37,188 nt of DNA from UBA6165 sp044233745 (GCA_044233745.1 JBIIJN010000016.1:1-37188), one strand, 5' to 3'; shown: positions 8,220 through 18,100, numbered from the stretch's first letter. Notes: a model not told the origin generated them from the sequence alone. A program made the numbers and translations.

Positions 8220-10823
8220 CTATAAAAGGCCAGCATATTTTTTCAAAACTTCTTGAAACGCTAATTTTTCTTTTGTTTTTTGCTGTGCTTGCAAGAAATC
8301 TTTCTCTTTTTCGTGGGCGAGAATCTCTAAATCAAGGTTTTTTATTGCGAGCTCAATACTATAAATCACATTTTGCAACGCATACTTCGCAAAAAAAGCA
8401 CTGTATGCACCGCCATTGAGCAAGGTCCCCAATTCGTTTAAGGCTTGTTCTTGAATTATTGCGGGCTGCCGGGTGAGGTATAAACCAAACGAACTGATGG
8501 TGTTGTATAAGTTGGTGCCGCTTAACAAATTAGAGGAAAATGCTTTTTGAAAGAAAGGATATTGCTCTGCTGTGCCATGGTCGGCATAGAGTGTTGCCAA
8601 AGAGTTCATCATACTGCCCGATTTTTCATTTTCCAATTGTTTTGCTTTTTGCATAGCGCCATCAAAATCGTATTTGGACAAGTAAATGAGCGCAGAACCA
8701 ATTACCTTATAAGATAAATCGTTGTTTAAAACCGTCGTGTTTACTTCTTTGGTGATGGTTTCGTTGGGATAGTGAGTGTTGAGAAAAGCCACTGCGGCTT
8801 GTCGAACAAGCGACTTTTCGTCGTTCAACGCCAGCGCTGGAATTTTTTCCAGAAGAAAAGCTTTATGGTCTTGTTTCAAGCGGTTACATTGTTTGATGGC
8901 GTCAATTCTAATTTGATAGAAAGGGTCGTTCAATGCGGCAATAATCACCTGATCTCTCGCTGGGTCTTTGGATTTGGCCATGTTGTTTAATCCGTTTTTT
9001 CTATCCAAATATTTGCCTCCATTGAAAAATTGATATTCGAATTGATGCTGTGGTTTTTTATCAAACCATTCGGCCAAAATCACGTGGTCGGCATCGGGAA
9101 TGATACTGTACAAAGTGTCTTTTACTGGGTATGTGAAAACACATCGGCTTTTGTCTAAAACGATTTTGTGGTTGTGGCGACCATTGGCATCGAACACAGA
9201 AACGGTCATGGGCAATTTATACAGGGGAAATTCCTTTAAATCTTGTTCTTGGGTAAATGTTAGCACCACAGAATCCTGAATACGCTTTTGTTCTACTACA
9301 ATTTTCGGGTGACCTTGAGCAAAAAACCACTGATTGAAAAACCAATTCAAATCTTCGCCAGAAACCTCTTCGAAAGCGATGCGCAATTCATGGGCTTCGG
9401 CTGGTTTGAATTCATGTTTGTGCAAATAATGTTTGATTCCGGCAAAAAAAGCTTCATCGCCCAAATAGTTGCGCAGCATGTGTAAAATTCTTCCGCCTTT
9501 GTTGTAGGAATGTCCGTCGAACATCTGTTCTTTGTCGGAATAATCAAACCAAATGAGGTCGTGATGCCCTTGCGATTTTGCTGTTGCGAAATAACCGTCT
9601 GCTTCGTTATCGGCGTTGTATTCGGCTTCGTCGAGACCATATTTATATTCGTCCCAAAGGAATTGTGAATAGTTGGCAAACGACTCATTGAGCGGCAAAT
9701 TCGACCAAGACTCACAGGTTACCAAATCGCCAAACCAATGGTGAAACAACTCATGCGCAATGATAGATTCCCAGTTGCCATCGAGCAATTCACGAGCGTT
9801 GGAATAAACCATATCGCCAAAGATCACAGCACCTGTGTTTTCCATCGCACCAGACACATATTCGCGCACCACAATTTGGTGGTATTTGTCCCAAGGATAC
9901 GCGTAACCCGTCAAATCAGAAAAGAAAGTCATCATTTCAGGCGTGTTCCCGAAAATGGCCTGGGCATAGGGTTCCCATTCGGGCTCAACATAATAATGCA
10001 CTTCCACTTTTTTACCATCGCTTCTGGCCCAGGAGTCTTTCACCACTTTAAATTCCCCGATGCCCATCATGGTGAGATAGGGCGCGTGGGGCAAACGCTG
10101 CTGCCAGTGGTCGGTGCGCGTGCCGTTGTTGTTTTTTTTGGATGAAATCAGCAAACCATTACTCAAAGTGGTGTATTTGTCCGCCACGGTGATGTATAAA
10201 TCTTGCGACATTTTTTGGTTGGGAGCATCAATAGTGGGGAACCACACGGAATTCGATTCAGTTTCGCCTTGTGTCCATATTTGTGGCATTAAATTCGGGT
10301 TTTCCCCGCGTGGATTGATGAAGTAAAGTCCTTTGTCGCCAGCAATCGCCGAACTTCCGCCCTGAATTCTTTCATCCGGATTGGCGGTATATTCTACTTT
10401 CACGGTGAGTGTGTCACTTTTGGTGTAGGTTTTGTTCAATGCAATTTTTAAGATTTTCCCATCGTACTTGTATTTAAGTTGCTGTTTATCAAGGAAAACA
10501 AAATGGATGTCCATGTCCTTGGCGTCCAAAACCAAAGTGTCTTGAGAATAGAATCTCGGACTCAAAGTAATGTTTGCCACACCGTGAAGGCGGCTATTTT
10601 CCCAATCGAAATTTACGTGAAGTTCAGTATGGATAAGGTCGAACAAAACTGTTCTTGTGGCCTGATAAACGGGCCGAGTTTGTGGTGGATCGTGTCGGTC
10701 GAGTCCCGGAACACTTAATACTCCACCAGGTTTTTCAGTGTTTTCTGTTGTCGTTTGGGTTTGTCGTTTTGATGTGCCACAAGCGAGGGCGAAAAACAAG
10801 AAAAGGGGCAAGATTTTCTTCAT
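8220..10823 (-). CDS. M1-family zinc aminopeptidase, lipoprotein
   Basis: A gluzincin aminopeptidase (M1 family) that removes N-terminal residues from peptides. I chose ATG 10823 because MKKILPLFLFFALAC is a lipoprotein signal with lipobox FALAC and Cys15, giving 867 residues; upstream frame extension is unlikely. The substrate-binding GAMENTG lies at 325-331. The zinc site HELFH (357-361) is followed by Glu380 after 18 residues (NESFANY), as in the family. The N-terminal beta domain and central catalytic domain are complete. The C-terminal 270 residues are helical, HEAT-like. It is probably anchored in the outer membrane or on the surface and would process peptides released from extracellular proteins. 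It is divergent from the biotin carrier gene; no operon partners are seen. Confidence 0.95.
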   Translation of the reverse strand: MKKILPLFLFFALACGTSKRQTQTTTENTEKPGGVLSVPGLDRHDPPQTRPVYQATRTVLFDLIHTELHVNFDWENSRLHGVANITLSPRFYSQDTLVLDAKDMDIHFVFLDKQQLKYKYDGKILKIALNKTYTKSDTLTVKVEYTANPDERIQGGSSAIAGDKGLYFINPRGENPNLMPQIWTQGETESNSVWFPTIDAPNQKMSQDLYITVADKYTTLSNGLLISSKKNNNGTRTDHWQQRLPHAPYLTMMGIGEFKVVKDSWARSDGKKVEVHYYVEPEWEPYAQAIFGNTPEMMTFFSDLTGYAYPWDKYHQIVVREYVSGAMENTGAVIFGDMVYSNARELLDGNWESIIAHELFHHWFGDLVTCESWSNLPLNESFANYSQFLWDEYKYGLDEAEYNADNEADGYFATAKSQGHHDLIWFDYSDKEQMFDGHSYNKGGRILHMLRNYLGDEAFFAGIKHYLHKHEFKPAEAHELRIAFEEVSGEDLNWFFNQWFFAQGHPKIVVEQKRIQDSVVLTFTQEQDLKEFPLYKLPMTVSVFDANGRHNHKIVLDKSRCVFTYPVKDTLYSIIPDADHVILAEWFDKKPQHQFEYQFFNGGKYLDRKNGLNNMAKSKDPARDQVIIAALNDPFYQIRIDAIKQCNRLKQDHKAFLLEKIPALALNDEKSLVRQAAVAFLNTHYPNETITKEVNTTVLNNDLSYKVIGSALIYLSKYDFDGAMQKAKQLENEKSGSMMNSLATLYADHGTAEQYPFFQKAFSSNLLSGTNLYNTISSFGLYLTRQPAIIQEQALNELGTLLNGGAYSAFFAKYALQNVIYSIELAIKNLDLEILAHEKEKDFLQAQQKTKEKLAFQEVLKKYAGLL

Positions 10824-11024
10824 GATGAGATTTAAAGTGAGCAAAGATGGTGAAAATTTGGTTGTTGGCGACTCGCGACTGGCAGCTGGCAGTTTGCATC
10901 TTGAGATAAAGAAAATATTTATCCGCAAATTATTCTAAGCTAGAAGCCAGTGGCTAGCTGCCAGAAGCCAAAAAAACTCACGCAACAGATATTTCATTAA
11001 TTTTGCCCCTATAATTCAAAAGAC
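10824..11024. promoter_or_regulatory. Divergent region with repeat remnants, aminopeptidase / biotin carrier
   Basis: A 201-bp divergent promoter region. Toward the aminopeptidase, CATCTTTG (minus, 10842-10849) is one base off the -7 box. Toward the biotin carrier there is a perfect box at 10998-11005. Between them the 9-bp inverted repeat CTGGCAGCT (10879-10887) / AGCTGCCAG (10956-10964) and the direct repeat GAAGCCA (10943-10949, 10964-10970) look like remnants of a short intergenic repeat. Confidence 0.4.
10998..11005 (+). promoter_or_regulatory. -7 box of the biotin carrier gene
   Basis: TAATTTTG is a perfect match to TAnnTTTG, 19 bp before the ATG, implying a leader of about 10-15 nt. 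No clear -33 TTG is seen. Confidence 0.55.
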
Positions 11025-11489
11025 ATGGCCCACGTTTGGAAATTAGGTGAAGAGACGATAGAAACGCATTCTGGTGCGAAAATTTCATGGGAAAACGAAC
11101 GTTTTTTCAAGGTGTTTTTTCAAGGAAAGACTTTCTTTGGAGAAGTAGAAAGCAGCGACACCGAGCAAAACACCATGCGCGTGAAAATCAACCACCGCTC
11201 GTTTGATATTAAACGCGAAACGCCTATTCATGTTTTGTTGAAGTCTATGGGCTTGGATAAAGTGGCGCCTAAAAAATTAGATGTACTGCAAGCACCAATG
11301 CCCGGAAAAGTGCTCGCGGTAAACGTATCCGTTGGTGAAGAAGTGGAAATAGGAAAATCACTTCTCACCCTCGAAGCCATGAAAATGGAAAACGTGATCA
11401 AAGCAGAAGGCATCGGAAAAGTGAAGTCGATTGAGGTTGAAACGGGTAATACTGTGGATAAAGGCGCTGTGTTGATAAGGTTTGAGTAG
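11025..11489 (+). CDS. Biotin carboxyl carrier protein of an acyl-CoA carboxylase
   Basis: A 154-residue soluble protein whose C-terminal half (about 85-154) is a biotinyl-lipoyl domain. The biotin attachment motif EAMKMEN puts the biotinyl lysine at K120, and the hammerhead signature APMPGKV (about 90-96) is intact. The N-terminal 80 residues form a beta-rich region as in the carrier subunits of acetyl/propionyl-CoA carboxylases of Bacteroidota. No biotin carboxylase, carboxyltransferase or biotin ligase gene lies next to it, so its partners must be encoded elsewhere. It could serve acetyl-, propionyl- or methylcrotonyl-CoA carboxylase; the sequence does not decide. The close -7 box suggests its own promoter. 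Confidence 0.9.
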   Translation: MAHVWKLGEETIETHSGAKISWENERFFKVFFQGKTFFGEVESSDTEQNTMRVKINHRSFDIKRETPIHVLLKSMGLDKVAPKKLDVLQAPMPGKVLAVNVSVGEEVEIGKSLLTLEAMKMENVIKAEGIGKVKSIEVETGNTVDKGAVLIRFE

Positions 11490-11528
11490 GTTGGCTTATT
11501 TTGGTGTGCTATTAATAGTGAGCAAAAT

Positions 11529-11559
11529 CTTCCCCGAACTGGATTTTTTGGTTGGGGAG
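11529..11559 (-). terminator. Possible terminator between convergent genes
   Basis: CTTCCCCGAAC and GTTGGGGAG pair with one bulge around an 11-nt loop. On the minus strand the stem is followed by ATTTTGC, a weak T-tract. It lies between the biotin carrier gene (plus) and the beta-barrel gene (minus). Confidence 0.35.
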
Positions 11560-11615
11560 TTGTTTGAGTGAGACCCTTTTATTTGACCGATAACATAATA
11601 AGCAATTTTTATCAT

Positions 11616-12161
11616 TTACTTCTTCTTCTCGCGTTTAACCTCCACATCTCTATTGTTGATAAGCACATACCGCAGCGAAACAAAGAGCGTGTTGGTTTCA
11701 AACTGATATTTGGGTTTTGTGAGAAAATGATATCCCGCTTGTAGGTGAAATTGTAAGATTTTATAACCAACAACAGGCGCAATTCCAAAACTATTGGATT
11801 CAAAATCAGAGCGATAAACCACACGGGCGCCATAGGTGAAATCCAATCTGCCGCGCTTAAACCAATAGCCCAAATCAAAACCAATCACATTGTAACGAAA
11901 ATTGTAGTTGCCCCCAATAGATGCTGCTTGGGTATTCGGCTTCACCAATTTCACCTGTTTCCATTGACGTTCGCCACCAAGCTCCAAAATCATATGTTTT
12001 CCTTGCTGTATGCCCACATAGGGCCCAGATTTTGTCATGGTGATTTTGGGTATGCGCCGCGGAAAGACTTCAATGGTGTTTTGTGGTGTCAACAGAAAAT
12101 CATCACCGCCAAAAGCTATGTAAGTGGAAATCAGCGTAAGAAACATAGCGAAAAACTTCAT
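11616..12161 (-). CDS. Small outer-membrane beta-barrel-like protein
   Basis: A protein of about 181 residues from ATG 12161 (MKFFAMFLTLISTYIAFG, signal peptide); ATG 12164 immediately upstream is equally possible. After a short N-terminal region the sequence alternates glycine and aromatic residues in amphipathic strands (for example VIGFDLGYWF, LDFTYGARVVY, FHLQAGYHFL, TLFVSLRYVL). That pattern is typical of 8-strand barrels or OmpA-like porins in Bacteroidota. The end is strongly basic (VEVKREKKK), so it does not finish on the usual terminal aromatic residue. I do not recognise a specific family. It has no obvious operon partner. Confidence is high that it is a real exported protein, moderate for a barrel. 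Confidence 0.7.
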   Translation of the reverse strand: MKFFAMFLTLISTYIAFGGDDFLLTPQNTIEVFPRRIPKITMTKSGPYVGIQQGKHMILELGGERQWKQVKLVKPNTQAASIGGNYNFRYNVIGFDLGYWFKRGRLDFTYGARVVYRSDFESNSFGIAPVVGYKILQFHLQAGYHFLTKPKYQFETNTLFVSLRYVLINNRDVEVKREKKK

Positions 12162-12353
12162 CATTTGTGTTTGAGTGAATGCTTGGTGAAATATTGAGTA
12201 CAAAGATGCACGATTCCAAGCAATCCGGCTCAGAAGTCTGGAGATTTCTTTGGCTTCAGGAATTTTTGCCAGCTCATTTCAGATCGTGAGTATAAAACAA
12301 CAACAAAATGCTAGAACACATTTTTTACTACCTTAGCATCAAACTTGAGCCAA

Positions 12354-12941
12354 ATGAATACCAAGATTCTATTTTCCTTTGCCATTGTTTTTGTTGCACA
12401 ACTCACCATGGCACAAATGCCCGACACGATTTTATACCGCGGCATAAACAACGAAGTGAAGTTGTCTGATTATGGCTATGATGCTGCACAATTTGAAATA
12501 CAAGGTCTTGAAAATGTGAAGTTGACCATGAAATCGTTTGGCGTTTATACCGCTTTGCCACAAGTAGGAAAAAAAGTCAAATTGCTCGTTTTGGATGCCA
12601 AAAGCAATCCTGTAGACACTCTAAGCTTCCATGTTTTGAACCGCCCGATTCCTGTTTTGTATTTGTGTGGCGTTGAACAGGGCATGAAAACAGATTTGCA
12701 ATGCGACACTTTGGAGTTGCGGTATCCTGAGGGCGTTCGTCTCGAACATAAATTCAGCATTGTTTCGTGGGAACTCAGTCACCCGGATTTGCCGAAGAAT
12801 TTATCTGGGACAAGCAACATCATCGAGGGCCTAGCAGCAATTCGCGATCAACTGAAACCCAACACAGCCATAGAAATCAACCTGATGTATGCCGATGAAT
12901 ACAACGTGATGCGTAAAATTGTCGCTCGCTGGTCCTTATAA
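12354..12941 (+). CDS. Secreted protein resembling the GldM C-terminal domain
   Basis: A protein of 195 residues from ATG 12354 (MNTKILFSFAIVFVAQLTMAQ, a clean signal peptide); a TTG three codons upstream is less likely. The mature part opens with DTILYRGINNEVKLS, which resembles the LYRG(V/I)xNP start of the periplasmic C-terminal Ig-like domains of GldM, a T9SS/gliding motor component. Later DTLSFHVLNRPIP resembles the FRVxxxPxP stretch of the same region. The coiled-coil and membrane helix of GldM are absent, so this is a stand-alone version of that fold. Its role is unknown; binding to cell-envelope partners is a guess. TACCTTAG at 12329-12336 is one base off a -7 box. Confidence 0.65.
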   Translation: MNTKILFSFAIVFVAQLTMAQMPDTILYRGINNEVKLSDYGYDAAQFEIQGLENVKLTMKSFGVYTALPQVGKKVKLLVLDAKSNPVDTLSFHVLNRPIPVLYLCGVEQGMKTDLQCDTLELRYPEGVRLEHKFSIVSWELSHPDLPKNLSGTSNIIEGLAAIRDQLKPNTAIEINLMYADEYNVMRKIVARWSL

Positions 12942-12999
12942 ACCTTCAAACTCCTAATTTTTCTTAATTCTTTTGCAGATACAAAGCAAATTCGGCAAC

Positions 13000-13015
13000 T
13001 TTGTGATTTCACAAA
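13000..13015. promoter_or_regulatory. Perfect 7-2-7 palindrome before a lipoprotein gene
   Basis: TTTGTGA-TT-TCACAAA ends 13 bp before the ATG at 13029. It overlaps CAACTTTG (12996-13003), a one-mismatch -7 box, so a protein bound there would cover the start of transcription. The half-site TGTGA recalls Crp-type sites, but the spacer is 2 rather than 6 bp. Confidence 0.4.
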
Positions 13016-13028
13016 TATTAGGAAATTT

Positions 13029-13550
13029 ATGAAATTCAAAATGGTCCTTTCTTTTTTTATTGGCACAATGCTTTTTGTGTCTTGTGCTACCTATGAACCC
13101 TTCACCGAGCCCATGTTGAAAGAGTTTAAACTCGATACCAAAAACATAAAAAACGTACAATTTTACTTGTCTGCCGAAATCTTGATGTATAAAATTGAAG
13201 ACGAACAACCGAAGGGTAAACAAGGCAGTGTGTTTGTGAAAGACGCAGGCGGATTGTCACAAAAAACCCGCATCAAAGCCCATACACCCTGCGTTGTGGA
13301 GCGCATCGATAAGGATGGTTTTTTCTACGTTCGATTTGAAGAAGGCGCCAATAAAACCTTAAAATTTAAGCGCAACGACAACAACCGCTATTATTTGGTT
13401 ACAGAATTTGTGAACAACCGCCACCAACTCGAATATGGCAACGAATTGTACTACGTAACCAACCCAAGCCTCATTTCTTTCATCATGGTGCAGGTGATCA
13501 ATGTTAAAAACAGCCCGAATGAAAGGGTGATTGGAGGGAAAAGGGCGTAG
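13029..13550 (+). CDS. Hypothetical lipoprotein
   Basis: A 173-residue protein with a lipoprotein signal (MKFKMVLSFFIGTMLFVSCAT, Cys20 as lipid site). The mature part is soluble, with a lysine-rich start (LKEFKLDTKNIKNVQ) and a beta-rich body including IKAHTPCVVERID and FYVRFEEG. It ends with a segment containing YGNELYYV. I do not recognise the family. It follows the GldM-C-like gene by 87 bp on the same strand, with its own palindrome between, so separate regulation is likely. Its stop is 6 bp from the stop of the convergent glycosyltransferase gene, leaving no room for a normal terminator. Confidence 0.75.
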   Translation: MKFKMVLSFFIGTMLFVSCATYEPFTEPMLKEFKLDTKNIKNVQFYLSAEILMYKIEDEQPKGKQGSVFVKDAGGLSQKTRIKAHTPCVVERIDKDGFFYVRFEEGANKTLKFKRNDNNRYYLVTEFVNNRHQLEYGNELYYVTNPSLISFIMVQVINVKNSPNERVIGGKRA

Positions 13551-13556
13551 GTGGGG

Positions 13557-15080
13557 CTATTTCGCAATGTTTAATTGAATTATGCGCCCATTAGTCATTT
13601 CGTAGATTATATAGGCTTTGAGCTTATCAGAACTCAAATTATATGTCATCGCTGCGCCTTCATAAGCAATTAAGTCGTTGTGATAAAACATCCACAATAT
13701 GGGCTCGTGATAAACAGCGAATTCATCGTTTAGAAATAGAATGGCTTTTTGTTTATTTGGAAAATCGATGGATTGAATCAATTGGTTTCTTGCTTCATAA
13801 TGCACTTTGTCGAACAAATCGTTGTTGTGGTCTTTGAAGTGTATGCCGTGAATTTTTCCAAAGCCTAACAAACTCATCACCAAAAAGACAATAACAGGCA
13901 TGAAAGTCAATCTGGAAAGTTGTTCCCAAAGTGCAACTTTTGATTTAATTTTGTCTAAAATCCAAATAACAAATGCGCATACTACAAGGATAATTACAGG
14001 CACAAGAATTGCTGTAAATGCTGGCATTTTGGTGGCGGCGAGCGTGAAAAAGAGATAAACGCTAATAACAACTACATAAAGAAAAAGAGCTAATCTGGAC
14101 GCCGTTTTCCAAACGAACAAAAACGAAATCAAGATCAAATAAGAAAGCAACTCTGCAGAACCATATAGGGTGGATAGGTTATTCCAATAATACCAGAGAC
14201 CACCCCCATGACCTTCAACGACAGTTGAAAAATGAAGAGTATTGTATTGAAATTCATGCAAATATTCTAAACGAAAGTTCACATAAACATAGATATGCCA
14301 AGGTAAAACAAGCGCTAAGACAACAATCAACGACATTGCAAGATGCTTCCAAAACAGCAAGGATTTTCTGAGCTCGACGTCACAGATTAATACAGCGCCA
14401 ATTCCAGCAAAAACCAAAAGCCCAACGAGCCATTTCGTAAGAATAGCCAACCCTACAAATGTGCCTACCAATAGTAAGTGTTTAGATTTTCGAGAATCAT
14501 AATATTTGACCCACGCCCAAATGGAAAGGGTAACATAGAAAATGAAAGCCATATCCACATGGTCGGAAGTGTGGTATCCCGAAACCAAATCCAATGGGAA
14601 GTTGAGAAAGCTAAATACCAGTGCGGCATAGTATCCCGTTTTCGCACTCCAAATCATTTTTCCCATTGAAAAAGCAGGAAACACGAGCAAGGCGTGCATG
14701 ACGATACTCGGAATGCGAACCGCAAAATAATTGGTTCCAAACAACTTTATGGAAAGGGCTATTTGCCACAAACTGAGCGGTGGTTTATGAAGCCAAATGT
14801 GGTTGGATATCCATGACTTGTAATCATAGTCTAATGGTGCATAAGGGTATAAAGTGGGTTTCAAAGGGTTTTCCGACATGCTTTTTGCCACTAATGCATG
14901 AAATTGCTCATCCCATAAATTCAAATAAGGCGTGAAAGTCGCAAAAGCCGCACCGATAAATAAACTAGAACAGAATAAAAACAACAAACCCGTTCTTAAG
15001 TTTTTTCTCGAAAAGAACAAACTTAAAATTAGGAAAAAAAATGAGCAAATCAAAAGTAGTTTTGATGTCTCATTCATCAT
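13557..15080 (-). CDS. GT39/ArnT-like integral membrane glycosyltransferase
   Basis: A polytopic protein of about 507 residues with roughly ten to twelve hydrophobic segments. Near the first outer loop it has LWDEQFH (acidic pair about 57-58) and HIWLHKPPLSLW (about 95-106), the hallmarks of lipid-linked sugar transferases of the PMT/ArnT clan (GT39/GT83, GT-C fold). Such enzymes move a sugar from a polyprenyl phosphate to protein or lipid on the outer face of the inner membrane; the acceptor cannot be read here. The start is uncertain: ATGs at 15080, 15077 and 15110 are in frame. The -7 box at 15114-15121 favours 15080 or 15077. No other glycan genes adjoin it. Confidence 0.82.
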   Translation of the reverse strand: MMNETSKLLLICSFFFLILSLFFSRKNLRTGLLFLFCSSLFIGAAFATFTPYLNLWDEQFHALVAKSMSENPLKPTLYPYAPLDYDYKSWISNHIWLHKPPLSLWQIALSIKLFGTNYFAVRIPSIVMHALLVFPAFSMGKMIWSAKTGYYAALVFSFLNFPLDLVSGYHTSDHVDMAFIFYVTLSIWAWVKYYDSRKSKHLLLVGTFVGLAILTKWLVGLLVFAGIGAVLICDVELRKSLLFWKHLAMSLIVVLALVLPWHIYVYVNFRLEYLHEFQYNTLHFSTVVEGHGGGLWYYWNNLSTLYGSAELLSYLILISFLFVWKTASRLALFLYVVVISVYLFFTLAATKMPAFTAILVPVIILVVCAFVIWILDKIKSKVALWEQLSRLTFMPVIVFLVMSLLGFGKIHGIHFKDHNNDLFDKVHYEARNQLIQSIDFPNKQKAILFLNDEFAVYHEPILWMFYHNDLIAYEGAAMTYNLSSDKLKAYIIYEMTNGRIIQLNIAK

Positions 15081-15113
15081 ATGAAATATTTGATTAAGGC
15101 TTGAAATCATAAT

Positions 15114-15121
15114 CAAAGTTA
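15114..15121 (-). promoter_or_regulatory. -7 box of the GT39-like gene
   Basis: Reading minus, TAACTTTG matches TAnnTTTG perfectly. It lies 33 bp before ATG 15080 and touches the farthest upstream in-frame TTG, which argues against that start. Confidence 0.5.
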
Positions 15122-15193
15122 ATTGAATTTGTGGATTTATAAATGCTGTTTTTTGGCAAATGAAATGTTAGTTGTTTATTTCAAAAGCAGACC

Positions 15194-18100
15194 TCACACC
15201 ATCCCCAACAATCCCCTCGCTTCATCAATATTCCCAACTTTCCCGAAAACTAACCTCAGTTTTCCATTCTTCTCACTCAAAACCGCTTTTGTTGGATTGG
15301 CTTGGATGAAGTCCAGAACTTTTCCAAATGCTGCACTTTGGAAGTAAGTTGTATTGGTTTGAGAAGGGAAATAACCCAACATTTTCCCCCCTTTGAGCAC
15401 GAGGCGTTCGAAGCCAATTTTTTCGGCTGTCCAGCGTAGGTTGATGGATTCGAGCATGTCGCACACGGCTTGTGGCATCGGACCAAAACGGTCTTCCAAG
15501 CGCTTGCCATAAGCGTCGAGTTCTTCTTGTGTTTTCAATTGGTCGAGCTCTTGGTAGAGGAACAAACGCTCATTAACGCTGTTTACGTAGGTGTCTGGAA
15601 TGCGAATCTCGAAGTCGGTTTCCAATGCGCAGTCAATGTTGGCAAAGGCTTGGTTGGGCATTTGGTCGATTTCTTTGTCGGAAAACAAATCTTTGAACTC
15701 GTTTTGACGCAACTCCTGCATGGCTTCGTTCAAGATTTTCTGGTACATCTCAAAGCCAATATCGTTGATGAATCCGCTTTGTTCGGCGCCCAACATGTTT
15801 CCCGCGCCACGGATATCCAAATCTTTCATGGCGATGTAAAATCCCGAACCTAAGTCGCTGAATTGAATCAGCGCCTCAATGCGTTTTCTGGCTTCGGAAG
15901 TCATGCTGGTAAACGGCGGCGTGATGAGGTAGCAGAAGCCTTTTTTGTTGGATCGACCTACACGACCACGCATTTGGTGCAAATCACTCAGACCAAAATT
16001 TTGGGCCTCGTTGATAATCATCGTGTTGGCATTACTTACGTCGATACCCGATTCGATAATCGTAGTGGATAACAGCAGGTCAAATTTGTGGTCGATGAAA
16101 TCCATCATCACTTTTTCCAAATCCTTGCCCTCCATTTGCCCGTGACCAATTGCCACACGAATGCCAGGCACCAATTGTCGGAAAAACTCAGCCAATTCAG
16201 GCATGTTGTTCAGGCGGTTGTTCACAAAGAAAATCTGTCCACCGCGCGAAAGCTCGTATTCCAATGCATCTTTTAAAATAGCGGGATCGAAGCCAATGCG
16301 CTCGGTCAAAATGGGTTGGCGGTTGGCTGGTGGCGTATTCAAAATGCTCAAATCGCGGGCGCCCATCAAAGAAAATTGCAAGGTGCGCGGAATGGGTGTT
16401 GCGGTCAAAGTCAAGGTGTCCACAGATTCTTTGAGCAATTTCAATTTGTCTTTTACAGAAACGCCAAATTTCTGCTCTTCATCAATGATAATCAAGCCCA
16501 AATCTTTGAATTTGACGCGTTCGCCAACTATTTTATGCGTGCCAATGATGATGTCAATTTTGCCTTCTTTGAGTTTTTTTGTAATTTCGGTTACGTCTTT
16601 GGCGCTACGAAAACGGTTGATGTGGTCCACAGTACACGGAAAATCTTCCAAGCGTTTTTTGAAAGTTCGGGCGTGTTGAGAACACAAAACGGTTGTTGGC
16701 ACCAAAATCGCCACTTGTTTGCTATCGGACACGGCTTTGAATGCTGCGCGAATGGCAATTTCCGTTTTCCCGAAACCAACGTCGCCACAAATCAAGCGGT
16801 CCATGGGCGTTTCGGATTCCATGTCTTTTTTAACAGCAACAGTGGCTTTCAATTGGTCGGGCGTGTCTTCGTATTCGAAGGAGGCTTCTAATTCGTGTTG
16901 CAAATACGTGTCTGGAGCAAAGGCAAATCCGGGCTGACTTTTGCGTTTGGCATACAACTGAATTAAGTCGAATGCCAATTCTTTGATGCGTTTTTTGGTT
17001 TTGTTTTTTAATGTGGCCCAAGCCTGTGTGCCCAGTTTGTTCATTTTCGGAACAGCACCTTCTTGACTGGTGAATTTTGAAATGCGGTGCAGGGAATGAA
17101 TGGACACGTACAACACGTCTCCATCTCGATACACCAAGCGCACAGCCTCTTGTTGTTTGCCGTTTACATCAATCATTTCCAAGCCAGAAAACTGCCCCAC
17201 GCCATGGTCGATATGCGTCACATAATCGCCTTTGTTGAGGTTGTAAATTTCTTTTAAAGTCAACGCTTGTTTGGCCTGTCGGAATCCTTCTTTGAGCCTG
17301 AAACGGTTGTATCTATCGAAAATTTGGTGGTCGGTGTAGCAAGCCAATTCCAGTTTATTAGACACGAAGCCGCGACTCATTGAAAAAGGCATGGCGATAA
17401 ATTCTGCTGCGCCGCCTACATCTTTAAGGATGCTTACCAAACGCTCAATTTGCGTGGTTTGATTGAAGAAAACCAAAGAAAGTTCTTTGTTCTTTTTGCG
17501 GTCTTGAAGGTTTTTGAAAAGCGCATCGAATTGCTTGTTGAAGGCGGGATGCTCTTTGAAATCAAAGGAGATAATATCGCTGGTTTTTTGTCGCGAACTC
17601 AAGCCAAACTCTACGTGGCGGTATTGTTTCAATTCTTTACTCCAAACAGTTGGATGCAAAAATTTATCATCGGGAATAGCGTGCTTTTCACCCAAATCAG
17701 CTTTGATGTCGTATTGTTTGGCGGCCTCTTGATATAGTTTTTTTAACTCTTCCTCAATGATTTCTTCGGATTGCACGAAAAGCGTGGTTTCTTCTCCCAA
17801 ATATTCCATCAAGCTCACATGGGCTTTTTGGTTGAGGATTTGATCCACATTGGGCATCAAAGTCAATTGGTGTAGGTTTTTGATGCTCAGCTGGTCGGCG
17901 GGATTAAAGGCGCGAATGCTTTCCACGTCATCACCGAAAAACTCCAGTCGAAAGGGGTTTTCAGAGGCGAACGAAAAAATATCGACAATCCCTCCTCGAA
18001 TGGCAAACTGCCCAGGTTCAACCACAAAATCCACGCGGTCGAAGCCATATTCCGTTAACCAATCGCGCAAAAAACTGATGCCTAGGTTTTGTCCAACCGC

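Noticed and set aside
12165..12353. Possible tRNA or small RNA in the gap before the GldM-C-like gene
   Set aside because: No cloverleaf arms and no GTTCRANNC T-loop could be found; only promoter-like sequence is present.
16316..16891. Plus-strand frame of 191 codons opposite mfd
   Set aside because: It mirrors the strongly conserved Mfd translocase domain; its length comes from codon bias of the real gene.
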